The notes under the pieces: model-generated
What the model was told of the DNA's origin: nothing
Seen by the model: the letters and a program-made list of their open reading frames with translations, nothing else
The model's database searches: none
Made by a program: the position numbers and the translations under genes
Shown here: positions 15,076 through 23,343 of the stretch, piece after piece
Layout: each line of letters opens with the position of its first letter
Position numbering within the stretch: the stretch's first letter is position 1
Source of the DNA: Candidatus Gastranaerophilales bacterium
GTDB taxonomy: Bacteria; Cyanobacteriota; Vampirovibrionia; Gastranaerophilales; Gastranaerophilaceae
NCBI GenBank assembly: GCA_944324055.1
Contig: CALUUV010000011.1
Coordinates: 1 to 32,607 of the forward strand
DNA length: 32,607 nucleotides
Direction of reading: 5' to 3'

Positions 15076-15104
15076 ATTATACACAAAACAAGGAAATTAC
15101 AACA
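15076..15104 (-). promoter_or_regulatory. dgt promoter, predicted leaderless
   Basis: Minus-strand TATAAT (15081-15076) ends 7 nt before ATG 15068. The -35 is either TGTTGT at a 17-nt spacing (15104-15099) or TTGTAA at 15 nt. Confidence 0.55.
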
Positions 15105-15154
15105 TTTTTAATTAGCTAAAATCAAGTATTCATGCATATTTGGTATAAAAACAC

Positions 15155-15183
15155 TAGTCAAATCTGAAAAAGCATGCTATAAT
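15155..15183 (+). promoter_or_regulatory. Promoter of the S1 protein gene
   Basis: TAGTCA (15155-15160), 17 nt, TATAAT (15178-15183). The leader is about 30 nt and contains AAGGG 9 nt before the ATG. Confidence 0.6.
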
Positions 15184-15219
15184 TAAGATATCTGTATTAT
15201 ATAATAAGGGCATAAATTA

Positions 15220-16284
15220 ATGAGTAAAGACTATTCTGATAAGGATTTCGAGTCATTATTAGACAACTATGATTACAAATTTAAAAAAGGTGATTTAGTA
15301 AAAGGAGTAGTATTTGGCTATGAGTCAGATAATGCACTAGTTGATATTGGTGCAAAATCAATTGCCGTAGTTCCAGCAAAAGAGGCCTCAGTAGATTACG
15401 ATGCAAAAATTCAAGATGTACTTGAAAAAAATAAAGAATATGAGTTTTTAATTATTTCAGATGTTGATGAAAATGGACAATTTTGGTTATCACGCAAAAA
15501 AGTTGATTTAGTTTATTCTTGGAAAGAATTAGAAAAAATAAAACAAGCTGATGAAATAATTAATGGTAAAATTGTTCAAATCGTTAAAGGTGGAATACTT
15601 GTTGATATTATAGGTATTAAAGGTTTTGTTCCTTCTAGTCAAATTCAAGAAAGAGAAAATAAGTATTCTGTTGGCGATAAAATTGAGTTAAAGATTTTAT
15701 CTTTAGATGAAGAACAAAGTAATTTAGTTCTATCAAATAAAAAAGTTTATAGCGATACAATTGAATCAGCTAAGAAAGTTATATTTAGCCAAGTTGAAGT
15801 AGGTCAAATAGTTAAAGGTAAAGTTGTTAGAATTGCTTCATTTGGTGCATTTGTAGATATTGGTGGAATAGATTGTTTATTACCTTTATCTCAAATTTCT
15901 TGGAAATGGGTTGAACATCCAACTGATTTATTAACAATAGGTGAAACTATTGATGTTGCAATATTTGATGTAGACAAAGAAAAGCAACGTATTACCTTAA
16001 GCTTGAAGAATGTAACTGATGACCCTTGGGTTGGAGTTGCAGATAAGCTAAAAGAAGGTGATACTAGAGAAGGCGTTGTTACTCGAATAAAGAACTTCGG
16101 TGCTTTTGTTGAAGTTTATCCGGGTGTTGAAGCTCTACTTCCTCATAATGAAGTTGTTGAATATCAAAATGCTAATAACACAATATTAGATGTTGGTGCA
16201 AAAATTAATGTTGTGATTATTAAATTTAATCCTGAAGATAAGAGGATTTCTCTTGGGATTCCATCAAAAGATGATCAAGCTTAA
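15220..16284 (+). CDS. rpsA: S1 RNA-binding domain protein (30S ribosomal protein S1 type)
   Basis: A 354-residue protein of four S1 (OB-fold) repeats, starting near residues 23 ('KKGDLVKGVVFGYESDNALVDIG'), 105 ('INGKIVQIVKGGILVDIIGIKGFVP'), 192 ('EVGQIVKGKVVRIASFGAFVDIGGIDCLLP') and 280 ('KEGDTREGVVTRIKNFGAFVEVYPGVEALLP'). Repeats three and four are the best conserved. It is shorter than the six-repeat S1 of Proteobacteria and similar to the short S1 of Cyanobacteria and many Gram-positives. It probably helps mRNA binding at the 30S subunit. The last 59 nt overlap the convergent maf gene. Confidence 0.9.
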   Translation: MSKDYSDKDFESLLDNYDYKFKKGDLVKGVVFGYESDNALVDIGAKSIAVVPAKEASVDYDAKIQDVLEKNKEYEFLIISDVDENGQFWLSRKKVDLVYSWKELEKIKQADEIINGKIVQIVKGGILVDIIGIKGFVPSSQIQERENKYSVGDKIELKILSLDEEQSNLVLSNKKVYSDTIESAKKVIFSQVEVGQIVKGKVVRIASFGAFVDIGGIDCLLPLSQISWKWVEHPTDLLTIGETIDVAIFDVDKEKQRITLSLKNVTDDPWVGVADKLKEGDTREGVVTRIKNFGAFVEVYPGVEALLPHNEVVEYQNANNTILDVGAKINVVIIKFNPEDKRISLGIPSKDDQA

Positions 16285-16837
16285 GGATAGATTCTTTAAC
16301 AGCATTAGAGGATAAACCAATAACGTTTTCTTTATCTCCAACAATTTGTTTAACGTATCCATCAGGTAATTCTTGGATACCGTAAGCTCCTGCTTTATCA
16401 AATGGTTTAAATTTATCAACATAATATTCAATCATTTGATCTGTTAAAAGGTTGAATTCTACTTTTGTTGTCGTTGAATTAATGTAAAATTTTTCAGTTT
16501 CAGAATCAAGAATACACATGCTTGTAACAACTTCATGAGTTTTATTACTAAGGTCATGGAGCATTTTAATTGCATCTTTTCTATTTTTAGGCTTGATTAA
16601 TATTGTGTTATCCAATATTACAACAGTATCAGCGCTAAGAATATAGGATGGCTGATTAACATTATTAATAGCTCCAAATGCTTTGTTTTTAGCAAGATTT
16701 TCTATTTTTTTATAAGAAAATATGTTATCAGAAAGTTCTTCTTCATAGTCAGAATTAACTAATGAAAAATCAAATCCTGATTTTTTTAGGATTTCTCTTC
16801 GTCTTGGTGATTTTGATGCTAAAACTAAATTTTTCAT
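16226..16837 (-). CDS. maf: Maf/Ham1-like nucleoside triphosphate pyrophosphatase (septum-formation Maf family)
   Basis: A 203-residue Maf-family house-cleaning enzyme that hydrolyses non-canonical or TTP/UTP-type nucleotides to the monophosphate. Motifs: 'LVLASKSPRRREILKKSGFDF' (substrate loop), 'ILSADTVVILDN', 'AIKMLHDLSNKTHEVVTSMCI', 'FKPFDKAGAYGIQE' and 'ENVIGLSSNAV'. The final dozen residues ('MESQEKSSYLQD') extend past the usual family end and are encoded antisense to the 3' end of the S1 gene. A TAAAAT ends 6 nt before the ATG and there is no ribosome binding site, so a leaderless mRNA is likely. Unrelated to the DUF115 'motility accessory factor' proteins also called Maf. Confidence 0.93.
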   Translation of the reverse strand: MKNLVLASKSPRRREILKKSGFDFSLVNSDYEEELSDNIFSYKKIENLAKNKAFGAINNVNQPSYILSADTVVILDNTILIKPKNRKDAIKMLHDLSNKTHEVVTSMCILDSETEKFYINSTTTKVEFNLLTDQMIEYYVDKFKPFDKAGAYGIQELPDGYVKQIVGDKENVIGLSSNAVKESILKLDHLLMESQEKSSYLQD

Positions 16838-16888
16838 AATTTAATTTTAGCATGGGGGTAAATGTAAGTATATTATTTTTATTAAATA

Positions 16889-17335
16889 TTATTTAGTTTT
16901 ATTTACCATTGTAGAAATATCATTAGTTATATCTTTACCACCATATAGAGCAACACTTTTTGCGAATACAAAGTCATATCCGTCTGCTTTTGCTTTGTTT
17001 GAAATCTCTGTTTTAATTTTAGATTCAATATTTGCAAGTTTGCCTGCATACATCTTATCAATCTCTGATTTTTTAGAGTTAAATTGGTTTGTATATTTAT
17101 CTTGGATTTCTACAATTTTTTTAGCATCTGTTTCTTTAGCAATTTCTGCTTGTGCTTTTGATATTATTTGATTTAGTTCTCCAATTTTTGCAGAATGTTC
17201 TTTTTTTAGAGCTTTGACCTGTGAAGAACTATCAACAACTTTTTGTAAGTCAACAACTGCGATATTTGTTTCATTAGCAAAGCTAACTTGTGAAAATAAT
17301 AGTACACAACATGCTGAAAGTATAATTTTTTTCAT
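16889..17335 (-). CDS. OmpH/Skp-family periplasmic chaperone
   Basis: A 148-residue protein with a signal peptide (MKKIILSACCVLLFSQVSFA, cleaved after Ala20) and the OmpH/Skp layout. It starts 'NIAVVDLQKVVDSSSQVKAL', has a Lys/Glu/Gln-rich coiled coil of about 70 residues ('KKEHSAKIGELNQIISKAQAEIAKE...'), and ends with the family's 'IKTEISNKAKADGYDFVFAKSVALYGGKDIT'. Skp escorts unfolded beta-barrels across the periplasm. It is encoded divergently from a TpsB-type barrel, a natural client. AGGAG and a TATAAT (minus strand, 17359-17354) lie upstream. Confidence 0.9.
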   Translation of the reverse strand: MKKIILSACCVLLFSQVSFANETNIAVVDLQKVVDSSSQVKALKKEHSAKIGELNQIISKAQAEIAKETDAKKIVEIQDKYTNQFNSKKSEIDKMYAGKLANIESKIKTEISNKAKADGYDFVFAKSVALYGGKDITNDISTMVNKTK

Positions 17336-17524
17336 ATTTTGAACTCCTAATTAATTATATAAATAATGTTAAATAATTTTATTTATTAATAAAATGACCA
17401 TGTGTATATGTATAAAGATTAATATTCTTATTAAAAAAACTTAAAATAATGAAAATAAATGTTTAATATATATTATGTTTGTAATATAGTTGTGAAATAC
17501 AGGATTTATTTTGGAGTAAGAATG

Positions 17525-19306
17525 ATGAAAAAGATTAAATATTATATATTATTATTGGCGTTATTTTTTGTTTCGCAGAATGCGTTTTCAAATCCTGCAT
17601 TTACACCATCAACAGCACCAGGAATATTTAACAATGGTGCCGATGTAAACAGTCAAATGCAGATGAACCAAATTAAGAACTATAGTATTGAAAAGAATTT
17701 GATTTCACCAGTAGAAAAAATGGAACTTCCAAAAGATGAACCAGAAAGATTTGAAGTCGATGTTCAAAAAGATTTGGAACGTGATGGTGTAATCTATAAC
17801 CCAAAGTTCAAAGTAAATAAAATTGTGTATGAAGGAAATACTAAGATTAAAGATAAAGTATTGAATTCATTAGCTGATGATATTATTGATCATGAAATAT
17901 ATTTTGAAGACTTATTAACTTTTGCATTAAGAGTTAGCAGATATTATCAATCAAAAGGTTACTTAACAAGTTACGCATTTATTCCTGCTCAAGAAATTAA
18001 AGATGGTGTTGTAACTGTTTCAGTTGTTGAAAGTACAGTTGAAAATGTTGATATCTCTGGTAATAAATGGGCTAGAACTTGGTACCTTAAAAATGTAATG
18101 ATGGGAAGAGATGGTCTAAGAGAAGGTACAGTATTTAACGCAAAAGCATTACAAGGTTCTTTACGTGAGATAAACGAAGAAAAATATATAAAAGCTCAAT
18201 CTACAATCTCTAAAAATGGAGATAATACTAATATTGAATTAGATGTAAGAGATAGATTCCCTCTAAGATTTAGTTTTGGTTGGGATGATTACGGTAGAAG
18301 TTATACTGGTGTTCAAAGAGCATCATTCTTACTTGGTTTAGATAACTTAACAGGTTTCGGTGATAAAATATATGGTGGAACAATCTTATCTTCTGGTTCT
18401 ACTGGTGTTTTAGCTGGTTATTCAATACCTGTAAGCCCATACGGAACAAGACTTTCATTTGATTATTCAAACTCTAATATCTCATTAGGTGGACCATATA
18501 GAGGTTTGAATGTTAAAGGTCGTTCTCAAACTATGGGTATTAAATTATCTCACCCTTTAATAAAAAATGCTAAAACAGATTTAGTTGTATTTACTGGGGT
18601 TGATTTTGTAGATTCAAATACCTATTCTAAACGTTTAAATTATACTTTATCTGATTATCAATTATTTGTTATTAGATCTGGTTTACGTGGAATTAGAGAT
18701 GATAAATATGGTAGATGGTTAGGTACTTTAGGCGTAGATGTTGGTTTAGGCGGAACAAAATCAGGTTATGCTAATGGACCTGAAAGTACATTCGTTAAAA
18801 TTGTTGCCGGTGCAACTCGTGTACAACGTTTATGGGGTAGAGTAATTGGTTTAGTTCGTATTAATGGTCAATATTCACCAAATCGTTTGTATGCAGTTGA
18901 ACAAATGCAAATAGGTGGTCCTTATACTTTAAGAGGTTATCAACCTGCTGAGTTAATTGGTGATTACGGTGTTACAGGTACTGTTGAAATCAGAACTCCA
19001 ATTCCTGGATTGAAAAAGATATTACCAAATAAACTTAAATTTATTGATGATAGAGTTAGACTTGCTGCATTCTATGATTTTGGTTGGGTAAAAGAACATG
19101 ACAATGTTTATAATTATCCTCAAAATTTCTTACATAGTGTCGGCTTTGGTTCATATATCAACATTACAGAATGGTTAGCTCTTCAATTCGGTGTTGGTTT
19201 CCCAATTGGTCATAAATACTATGATGAAAGCAGTGGTAGATTCTACTTTGGTTTAAATTCAGAATTTGATAGTTTAATACCATTTAGAAAAACAGAAAAA
19301 TTATAA
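17525..19306 (+). CDS. TpsB/FhaC/ShlB-family outer-membrane translocator (POTRA plus beta-barrel)
   Basis: A 593-residue protein: signal peptide (MKKIKYYILLLALFFVSQ...AFS), a linker, a POTRA_2-type domain near residues 95-175 ('FKVNKIVYEGNTKIKDKVLNSL', 'SRYYQSKGYLTSYAFIPAQEIKDGVVTVSVVE'), a second POTRA, and a C-terminal 16-strand-type barrel. The barrel carries the L6 motif as 'YTLRGYQPAEL', then 'VTGTVEIRTPIPG', and the strand 'VRLAAFYDFGWV'. This is the two-partner secretion layout rather than BamA (only two POTRAs). No TpsA substrate gene lies beside it. ATG 17525 is favoured (GGAG 8 nt upstream); ATG 17522 is adjacent, and the ATG at 17459 adds a non-signal-like stretch. A strong terminator follows. 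Confidence 0.88.
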   Translation: MKKIKYYILLLALFFVSQNAFSNPAFTPSTAPGIFNNGADVNSQMQMNQIKNYSIEKNLISPVEKMELPKDEPERFEVDVQKDLERDGVIYNPKFKVNKIVYEGNTKIKDKVLNSLADDIIDHEIYFEDLLTFALRVSRYYQSKGYLTSYAFIPAQEIKDGVVTVSVVESTVENVDISGNKWARTWYLKNVMMGRDGLREGTVFNAKALQGSLREINEEKYIKAQSTISKNGDNTNIELDVRDRFPLRFSFGWDDYGRSYTGVQRASFLLGLDNLTGFGDKIYGGTILSSGSTGVLAGYSIPVSPYGTRLSFDYSNSNISLGGPYRGLNVKGRSQTMGIKLSHPLIKNAKTDLVVFTGVDFVDSNTYSKRLNYTLSDYQLFVIRSGLRGIRDDKYGRWLGTLGVDVGLGGTKSGYANGPESTFVKIVAGATRVQRLWGRVIGLVRINGQYSPNRLYAVEQMQIGGPYTLRGYQPAELIGDYGVTGTVEIRTPIPGLKKILPNKLKFIDDRVRLAAFYDFGWVKEHDNVYNYPQNFLHSVGFGSYINITEWLALQFGVGFPIGHKYYDESSGRFYFGLNSEFDSLIPFRKTEKL

Positions 19307-19313
19307 TTTATAG

Positions 19314-19345
19314 AAAGGAAGAACAAACAAGTTCTTCCTTTTTTT
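19314..19345 (+). terminator. Intrinsic terminator after the TpsB gene
   Basis: Stem GGAAGAAC (19317-19324) / GTTCTTCC (19331-19338), loop AAACAA, followed by seven T. Flanking AAA/TTT extends the stem. Confidence 0.93.
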
Positions 19346-19348
19346 GTA

Positions 19349-19422
19349 CTGTAAACAATTGTAAACTTGTATTATTAGTTTAGTCAATTTTAATCCGTTG
19401 ATATTCTTTATATATACATAGG
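19349..19422 (+). promoter_or_regulatory. Conserved small-protein promoter, copy C
   Basis: Two TGTAAAC direct repeats (19350-19356 and 19360-19366) spaced 10 nt start to start, then CAATTTTA (19385-19392), 13 nt, CTTTATATATACATAGG (19406-19422). Read on the other strand, the repeats give TTTACAAT-TG-TTTACAGT. This matches a double HLR1-type element at all but one defined position. It would sit about 50-70 nt upstream of the start site, an activator position. Confidence 0.6.
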
Positions 19423-19446
19423 GGATTATTAAGGGGATTAAGTATT

Positions 19447-19689
19447 ATGGCAATTGGTGCAAAAGATCAAATTGATAAGTTATTAGTTCAAAAATATTCA
19501 GATAAACAAGTAGATAACCATGGTAATGACCAATCTACAATATCAGCAGATGATGTAATGAGAATAATGAATTATGTTTCAACAAATACAATGACTCAAA
19601 TGAAACTATCAAGAAGATTATCAATTGCTTGTTATGCAATAAATGCAATGTCAGCAAACTACAATCGTTCAAGACGTCTTGCTGGTTAA
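19447..19689 (+). CDS. Small protein of unknown function
   Basis: An 80-residue soluble protein, not recognised, without signal peptide or membrane segment. The first half is polar ('DKLLVQKYSDKQVDNHGNDQST'). The second half is a probable amphipathic helix followed by a basic tail ('ISADDVMRIMNYVSTNTM', 'KLSRRLSIACYAINAMS', 'RSRRLAG'). It has promoter copy C and AAGGGG before the ATG. Convergent with the motor operon, 13 nt from the fliN stop, with no terminator of its own visible. The shared promoter links it to the proteins encoded at 5021, 5623 and 25893, but their sequences are not alike. Confidence 0.7.
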   Translation: MAIGAKDQIDKLLVQKYSDKQVDNHGNDQSTISADDVMRIMNYVSTNTMTQMKLSRRLSIACYAINAMSANYNRSRRLAG

Positions 19690-19702
19690 TCAGTTTTATT
19701 TC

Positions 19703-20146
19703 TTATTTTTCAGTTGTTGTTTCGTGTACAGTTTTAAGTCTTTCTTCAGGGGCTGCTATACTTGTAATTCTAAGACCAAAGTTATCTTCAATAACAACAA
19801 CTTCTCCAAAAGCAACAAGTTTGCCATTTGCAAACAATTCAACTGGTTCACCAGCTAGTTTATCTAAACTAATGATTGAACCACGAGTTAATTCTAAAAC
19901 TTTTTTAAATGGAAGTTCAGTTCTTCCAAGTTCAACTGACATCTGAAGATTTACATTCATAAGTAAATCAAGGTTTTTATTTTCTTTTCCGTGAACATTT
20001 TCTTCTTCATCAAAAGAGGCGAATTGAACCGGTTGAACAGTAACAGGAGTTTCTTCAACAACATCATCTGATTTTGCTGAATCTATGTTTTGTTCAAAGT
20101 TAAAATTTTGTATATTCTGTTCATCTGGCTGTTGATCGTCAAACAT
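19703..20146 (-). CDS. fliN: Flagellar motor switch protein FliN
   Basis: A 147-residue protein. After a disordered acidic N-terminus of about 70 residues, the C-terminal SpoA (surface presentation of antigens) domain is intact: '[66 protein letters not shown]'. It forms the lower C-ring with FliM and binds FliH and the export apparatus. ATG 20146 is preferred over the adjacent TTG, with AGGGGG 6 nt upstream. Last gene of the motA-motB-fliL-fliM-fliN operon, 12 nt after fliM. Confidence 0.92.
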   Translation of the reverse strand: MFDDQQPDEQNIQNFNFEQNIDSAKSDDVVEETPVTVQPVQFASFDEEENVHGKENKNLDLLMNVNLQMSVELGRTELPFKKVLELTRGSIISLDKLAGEPVELFANGKLVAFGEVVVIEDNFGLRITSIAAPEERLKTVHETTTEK

Positions 20147-20158
20147 CAAAATCCCCCT

Positions 20159-21154
20159 CTATTCATAATTTCTCATAAGTTCATACATTTCATCGTAGAT
20201 ATCTGTTATTTTAACACAAACATTGTTTTTTAAGATTCCTGGTCTTGCAAAGAATTTTTTTACACCATTGATTTTTACGATTAAATCTTTATCAATAGTT
20301 TCGTCAAGTTTAAGGATATCTCCTTCAGATAATTTCAAAAATTCTTCTAGAGTAATATCACAAGTTCCAAATTGAGCTCTAATATCCATCATTGATGGAT
20401 TTAACTTGTGAATCATTCTTTGTCTTTCTTCACTTGTTGCAACAATCCCTTTTGATTGGAAAATATGTTGTGATGTTAAATGAGGAATAACAGTTTCTAA
20501 TACAGGGTATGGGAAACAAAGACTTGCAAGTCCAAATGTTTTTTCTGATACCTGAATTTCAAAAGTTAATAACGCAACGATTTCTCCAGGAGCAGCAACT
20601 TGTATTGATTGAAAACCGCTATCAAGTCCAACAATTGAATATTCTACAGGGATAATGCTAGTCCAAGCATCATTAAGATTTTTTATTATGATATCTATAA
20701 TCTTTTTAGTAAGTGAAGTTTCTACGTCTGTTAATTCTTTGTATTGAGGAGTTGCATCTCCTTTACCACCAAGCATACGGTCAACAATACAAGATAATAC
20801 TTCGTAAGTTATTCCAAAAAGAATTTGACCAGGTAGAGGGTTGAATTCAAATATTCCAACGCTCATACTTGGAGGCATTGAATTAACAAATTCATCGTAA
20901 GTTAATTGGTCAACAGAAACGATATCAATATTAACTTTCATTCTAAGATAACCGGTAAGAATCATAGATATTTGTTTTGAAAACTCTCTGTGGATATCTT
21001 GTAATGCTCTTAAAGTATCTTTAGAAAATTTGTCGGGTCTACGGAAGTTATATAATTTATAACCTTTTCTAAACTCATTAACATCAATACTTTCCATTAG
21101 CATTGATGTTTCATTTGAGTTTGAATTTGTATCTTGTAATTTATTTTCTTCCAT
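20159..21154 (-). CDS. fliM: Flagellar motor switch protein FliM
   Basis: A 331-residue C-ring protein that couples CheY signalling to rotation. The middle CheC-like domain runs from about residue 45 to 230, with the conserved GGKG (129-132) in 'DRMLGGKGDATPQYKELTDVE'. The C-terminal SpoA domain follows ('QFGTCDITLEEFLKLSEGDILKLDETIDKDLIVKINGVKKFFARPGI'). The usual N-terminal CheY-phosphate-binding peptide (L-S-Q-x-E-I-D-A-L-L) is not recognisable; the protein starts MEENKLQDTNSNSNETSMLM instead. The operon position, 30 nt after fliL and 12 nt before fliN, supports the call. Otherwise full length. Confidence 0.93.
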   Translation of the reverse strand: MEENKLQDTNSNSNETSMLMESIDVNEFRKGYKLYNFRRPDKFSKDTLRALQDIHREFSKQISMILTGYLRMKVNIDIVSVDQLTYDEFVNSMPPSMSVGIFEFNPLPGQILFGITYEVLSCIVDRMLGGKGDATPQYKELTDVETSLTKKIIDIIIKNLNDAWTSIIPVEYSIVGLDSGFQSIQVAAPGEIVALLTFEIQVSEKTFGLASLCFPYPVLETVIPHLTSQHIFQSKGIVATSEERQRMIHKLNPSMMDIRAQFGTCDITLEEFLKLSEGDILKLDETIDKDLIVKINGVKKFFARPGILKNNVCVKITDIYDEMYELMRNYE

Positions 21155-21184
21155 TTCCCTATTTCACCAATCAACAAAATATTA

Positions 21185-21811
21185 TTATTGTATAATAAAT
21201 TGTCCAAAACTTACTCTTAATACTTCGTTTTGTCCAGCTAAAATACCATTTACCGCAGCCATAATTTGTTCTTTAGCAAGTTCTTTTCCTGCAACAGTAG
21301 ATAATTCAGCAGCAGTTTTGCTAGAAAGAGTTGTAAGGATAGCATCTCTAATAGCAGGTTTATATTCAGTCAATCTCTTTTCAAGTTCAGATTGAGTAGG
21401 AGCTGCTTGTTCTTCTCCATGACCGCCGTGTCCGCCAGATTTCTTAGGAGTTGCTTCAGCAACTTGTTCTTCTTCTGTTTGACTTATTTCAAGTGCAACA
21501 TTAGTTTTTAAATATCTTCTGCTAGATTCATCTGCTAAGTTTAATACAAAATCACCTAAGTCAACGATTACTCCGTGTTTTACTTGTTCAGAATCTTCAT
21601 CTGCAGCATAATCAGCTTCTTCTGTTTGATTATTTAAAGTTGCAAGTTTTGAATTTAATAAGTTTGTTTGAATAATAAAATTAGCACAAATAAAAATTAT
21701 ACAAAGTAATGTTGTAGAAATTACATTGATGATAATTGTTTTTAAAAATTCATTAGGTGTTTTATTTGAATTTTGTACGTGTCTTTTTAAATCGATATCC
21801 TCGTTGCTCAT
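21185..21811 (-). CDS. fliL: Flagellar basal body-associated protein FliL
   Basis: A 208-residue single-pass inner-membrane protein (membrane segment about 27-49, 'IIINVISTTLLCIIFICANF') with a periplasmic FliL domain: 'VIVDLGDFVLNLADESSRRYLKTNVALEIS' and the end 'LRVSFGQFIIQ'. FliL surrounds the stators and supports torque. The domain carries an insertion of about 30 residues with a Gly/His patch, 'KKSGGHGGHGEEQ', a possible metal-binding loop. The ATG begins one nt after the motB stop, with GGAG inside motB. Sits between motB and fliM, a standard location. Confidence 0.9.
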   Translation of the reverse strand: MSNEDIDLKRHVQNSNKTPNEFLKTIIINVISTTLLCIIFICANFIIQTNLLNSKLATLNNQTEEADYAADEDSEQVKHGVIVDLGDFVLNLADESSRRYLKTNVALEISQTEEEQVAEATPKKSGGHGGHGEEQAAPTQSELEKRLTEYKPAIRDAILTTLSSKTAAELSTVAGKELAKEQIMAAVNGILAGQNEVLRVSFGQFIIQ

Positions 21812-21812
21812 A

Positions 21813-22460
21813 TTAATCTCCAGTATTATTATCCAATATTATTATATCAACTCTTCTATTCTTCATCCTACCACTATTTGATGTATTCTCTGCAATTGGA
21901 GCAAATTCTCCGTATCCAACAGCAGATAATCTTCGAGGATTTATTCTTTTTGATTCAACAAGGTAATTTATTACGCTTGTTGCTCTTGCAGTAGATAATT
22001 CCCAATTTGATGAATATTTTTCTGATTTTATAGGGAATGAATCTGTATGCCCTTCTATTATAACAGGATTATCTATTTTTGACAAAATATCTATTATTTT
22101 ATTTAAAGTTTGGTAAGCTTCAGGTTGAACTTCTGACTCAGCTGAGCCAAATAATATATTATCTTTGAGTCTTATAATCAAACCTCGAGTATCTTTTAGT
22201 AATATAACATTGTCATCATTATTAAATTCTGTTAATAATTCTTTTTGTAATTCTGGCATTTTTACAACTTTTTGGTTTTTAATTTCTGCGTTAATTGTTG
22301 TTTGGTTGTTTTTACCAGTAGCATTTGCTTTAAGATTTGCAGTGTTAACTGCATACATTACTAAAAATAATGCAAGAAGTAGTGTTACTAAATCTGCGTA
22401 AGATATAACCCAACGGTTTATATAGTCTTTTGAATTGTTGTAATCATAATCTTTAAGCAA
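21813..22460 (-). CDS. motB: Flagellar motor stator protein MotB
   Basis: A 215-residue stator subunit. The single membrane helix 'RWVISYADLVTLLLALFLVMYA' carries the proton-binding Asp at D23, followed by a plug/linker and an OmpA-like peptidoglycan-binding domain ('VIIEGHTDSFPIKSEKYSSNWELSTARA', 'RLSAVGYGEFAPIAEN', 'MKNRRVDIII'). It starts at TTG 22460 with AGAGG six nt upstream; the next Met is inside the membrane helix, so the TTG start is needed. Adjacent to motA (2 nt). A Tol/Exb-type alternative is rejected by the OmpA domain and the fliLMN neighbours. Confidence 0.93.
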   Translation of the reverse strand: MLKDYDYNNSKDYINRWVISYADLVTLLLALFLVMYAVNTANLKANATGKNNQTTINAEIKNQKVVKMPELQKELLTEFNNDDNVILLKDTRGLIIRLKDNILFGSAESEVQPEAYQTLNKIIDILSKIDNPVIIEGHTDSFPIKSEKYSSNWELSTARATSVINYLVESKRINPRRLSAVGYGEFAPIAENTSNSGRMKNRRVDIIILDNNTGD

Positions 22461-22462
22461 AA

Positions 22463-23218
22463 TTAACCTCTATCGTGAATTCTTGTATAACCCATTAATT
22501 TCTCTTCAAGAATTGTAGGACTTTCTTGAAGACATATAGAAATAATACCTTGTAGTATTAATTCTTTGAAAAGAATTTTTTCTCTTGTTTTTTGTTTAAG
22601 ATTTCCTGCAATAGGAAGGAATATAATATTTGCAATTCCTACACCATATAATGTTGATACGAATGCAGTTGCAATACCATAGCCTAATGTATCAATCGCA
22701 GTTAAATCTTTTAATACATTTATTAATCCTAATACTGCTCCAACTAAACCAAATGTTGGTGCATAACCACCAAGAGCTTCAAATACTCTTGAACTAATAA
22801 GTTCTTCTTCCTCTTCGTATGAAATTTCTGAAGATAAAATATCATAAATTAATTGAGGGTTTCCTATATCAACAACAAGTTGTAAGCCTCTAGCTAAGAA
22901 TGAATCAGTTACGTCATTTAGTACATTACCTAAGGCTAATAATCCATTTTTTCTTGCGTATATTGATAGTTGCATTATTTCTTTTATTATTTGATTTGTA
23001 TTAGATTTTTCCATTCTAAAAATATCAATGGCATTTTTTATTGCTATTAATAGAGTTTTTTTATCAAAATTAAGGATAGTTGCACATAATGTTCCACCAA
23101 TTACAATGATGAAAGCAGTCGGTTGTAGAAGCATTCTAATTGAAAGCCCATTTGCTAATTGGCTTGAAAAAACAATGATAACTCCTATTATTCCTAATAA
23201 TAGAATCCCTAAATTCAC
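22463..23218 (-). CDS. motA: Flagellar motor stator protein MotA
   Basis: A 251-residue stator subunit with four membrane segments. 'LNFDKKTLLIAIKNAIDIFRMEK' begins the cytoplasmic loop, 'FEALGGYAPTFGLVGAVLGLINVLKDL' is the third membrane segment, and 'LGYGIATAFVSTLYGVGIANIIFLPIAGNLKQK' is the fourth, with the conserved Pro. Start is GTG 23218 with GAGGG upstream. First gene of the motor operon, divergent from the amidase gene. No clear sigma-28 or sigma-54 promoter is seen in the 125-nt gap. Confidence 0.93.
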   Translation of the reverse strand: MNLGILLLGIIGVIIVFSSQLANGLSIRMLLQPTAFIIVIGGTLCATILNFDKKTLLIAIKNAIDIFRMEKSNTNQIIKEIMQLSIYARKNGLLALGNVLNDVTDSFLARGLQLVVDIGNPQLIYDILSSEISYEEEEELISSRVFEALGGYAPTFGLVGAVLGLINVLKDLTAIDTLGYGIATAFVSTLYGVGIANIIFLPIAGNLKQKTREKILFKELILQGIISICLQESPTILEEKLMGYTRIHDRG

Positions 23219-23343
23219 GATAATCCCTCTTTCTTAACATAATCTCATGTGTTTAATTTTTTGAAAATCCTCTATTGATATGAATTTTTTCTACTTCATA
23301 TAGGTATTTTTATTCAGATTATATTTTAGTAAAATAAATTATT

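Noticed and set aside
17525-19306. BamA or TamA
   Set aside because: Too few POTRA domains for BamA and the ShlB/FhaC pattern fits better; TamA usually has three POTRAs and a TamB neighbour.
19629-19946. Plus-strand ORFs over fliN
   Set aside because: They are antisense shadows of fliN, with no ribosome binding site and no recognisable protein.
21813-23218. TolQR/ExbBD-type energy transducers in place of MotAB
   Set aside because: The OmpA-like domain, the MotA Pro-containing helix and the fliL-fliM-fliN neighbours fit flagellar stators.
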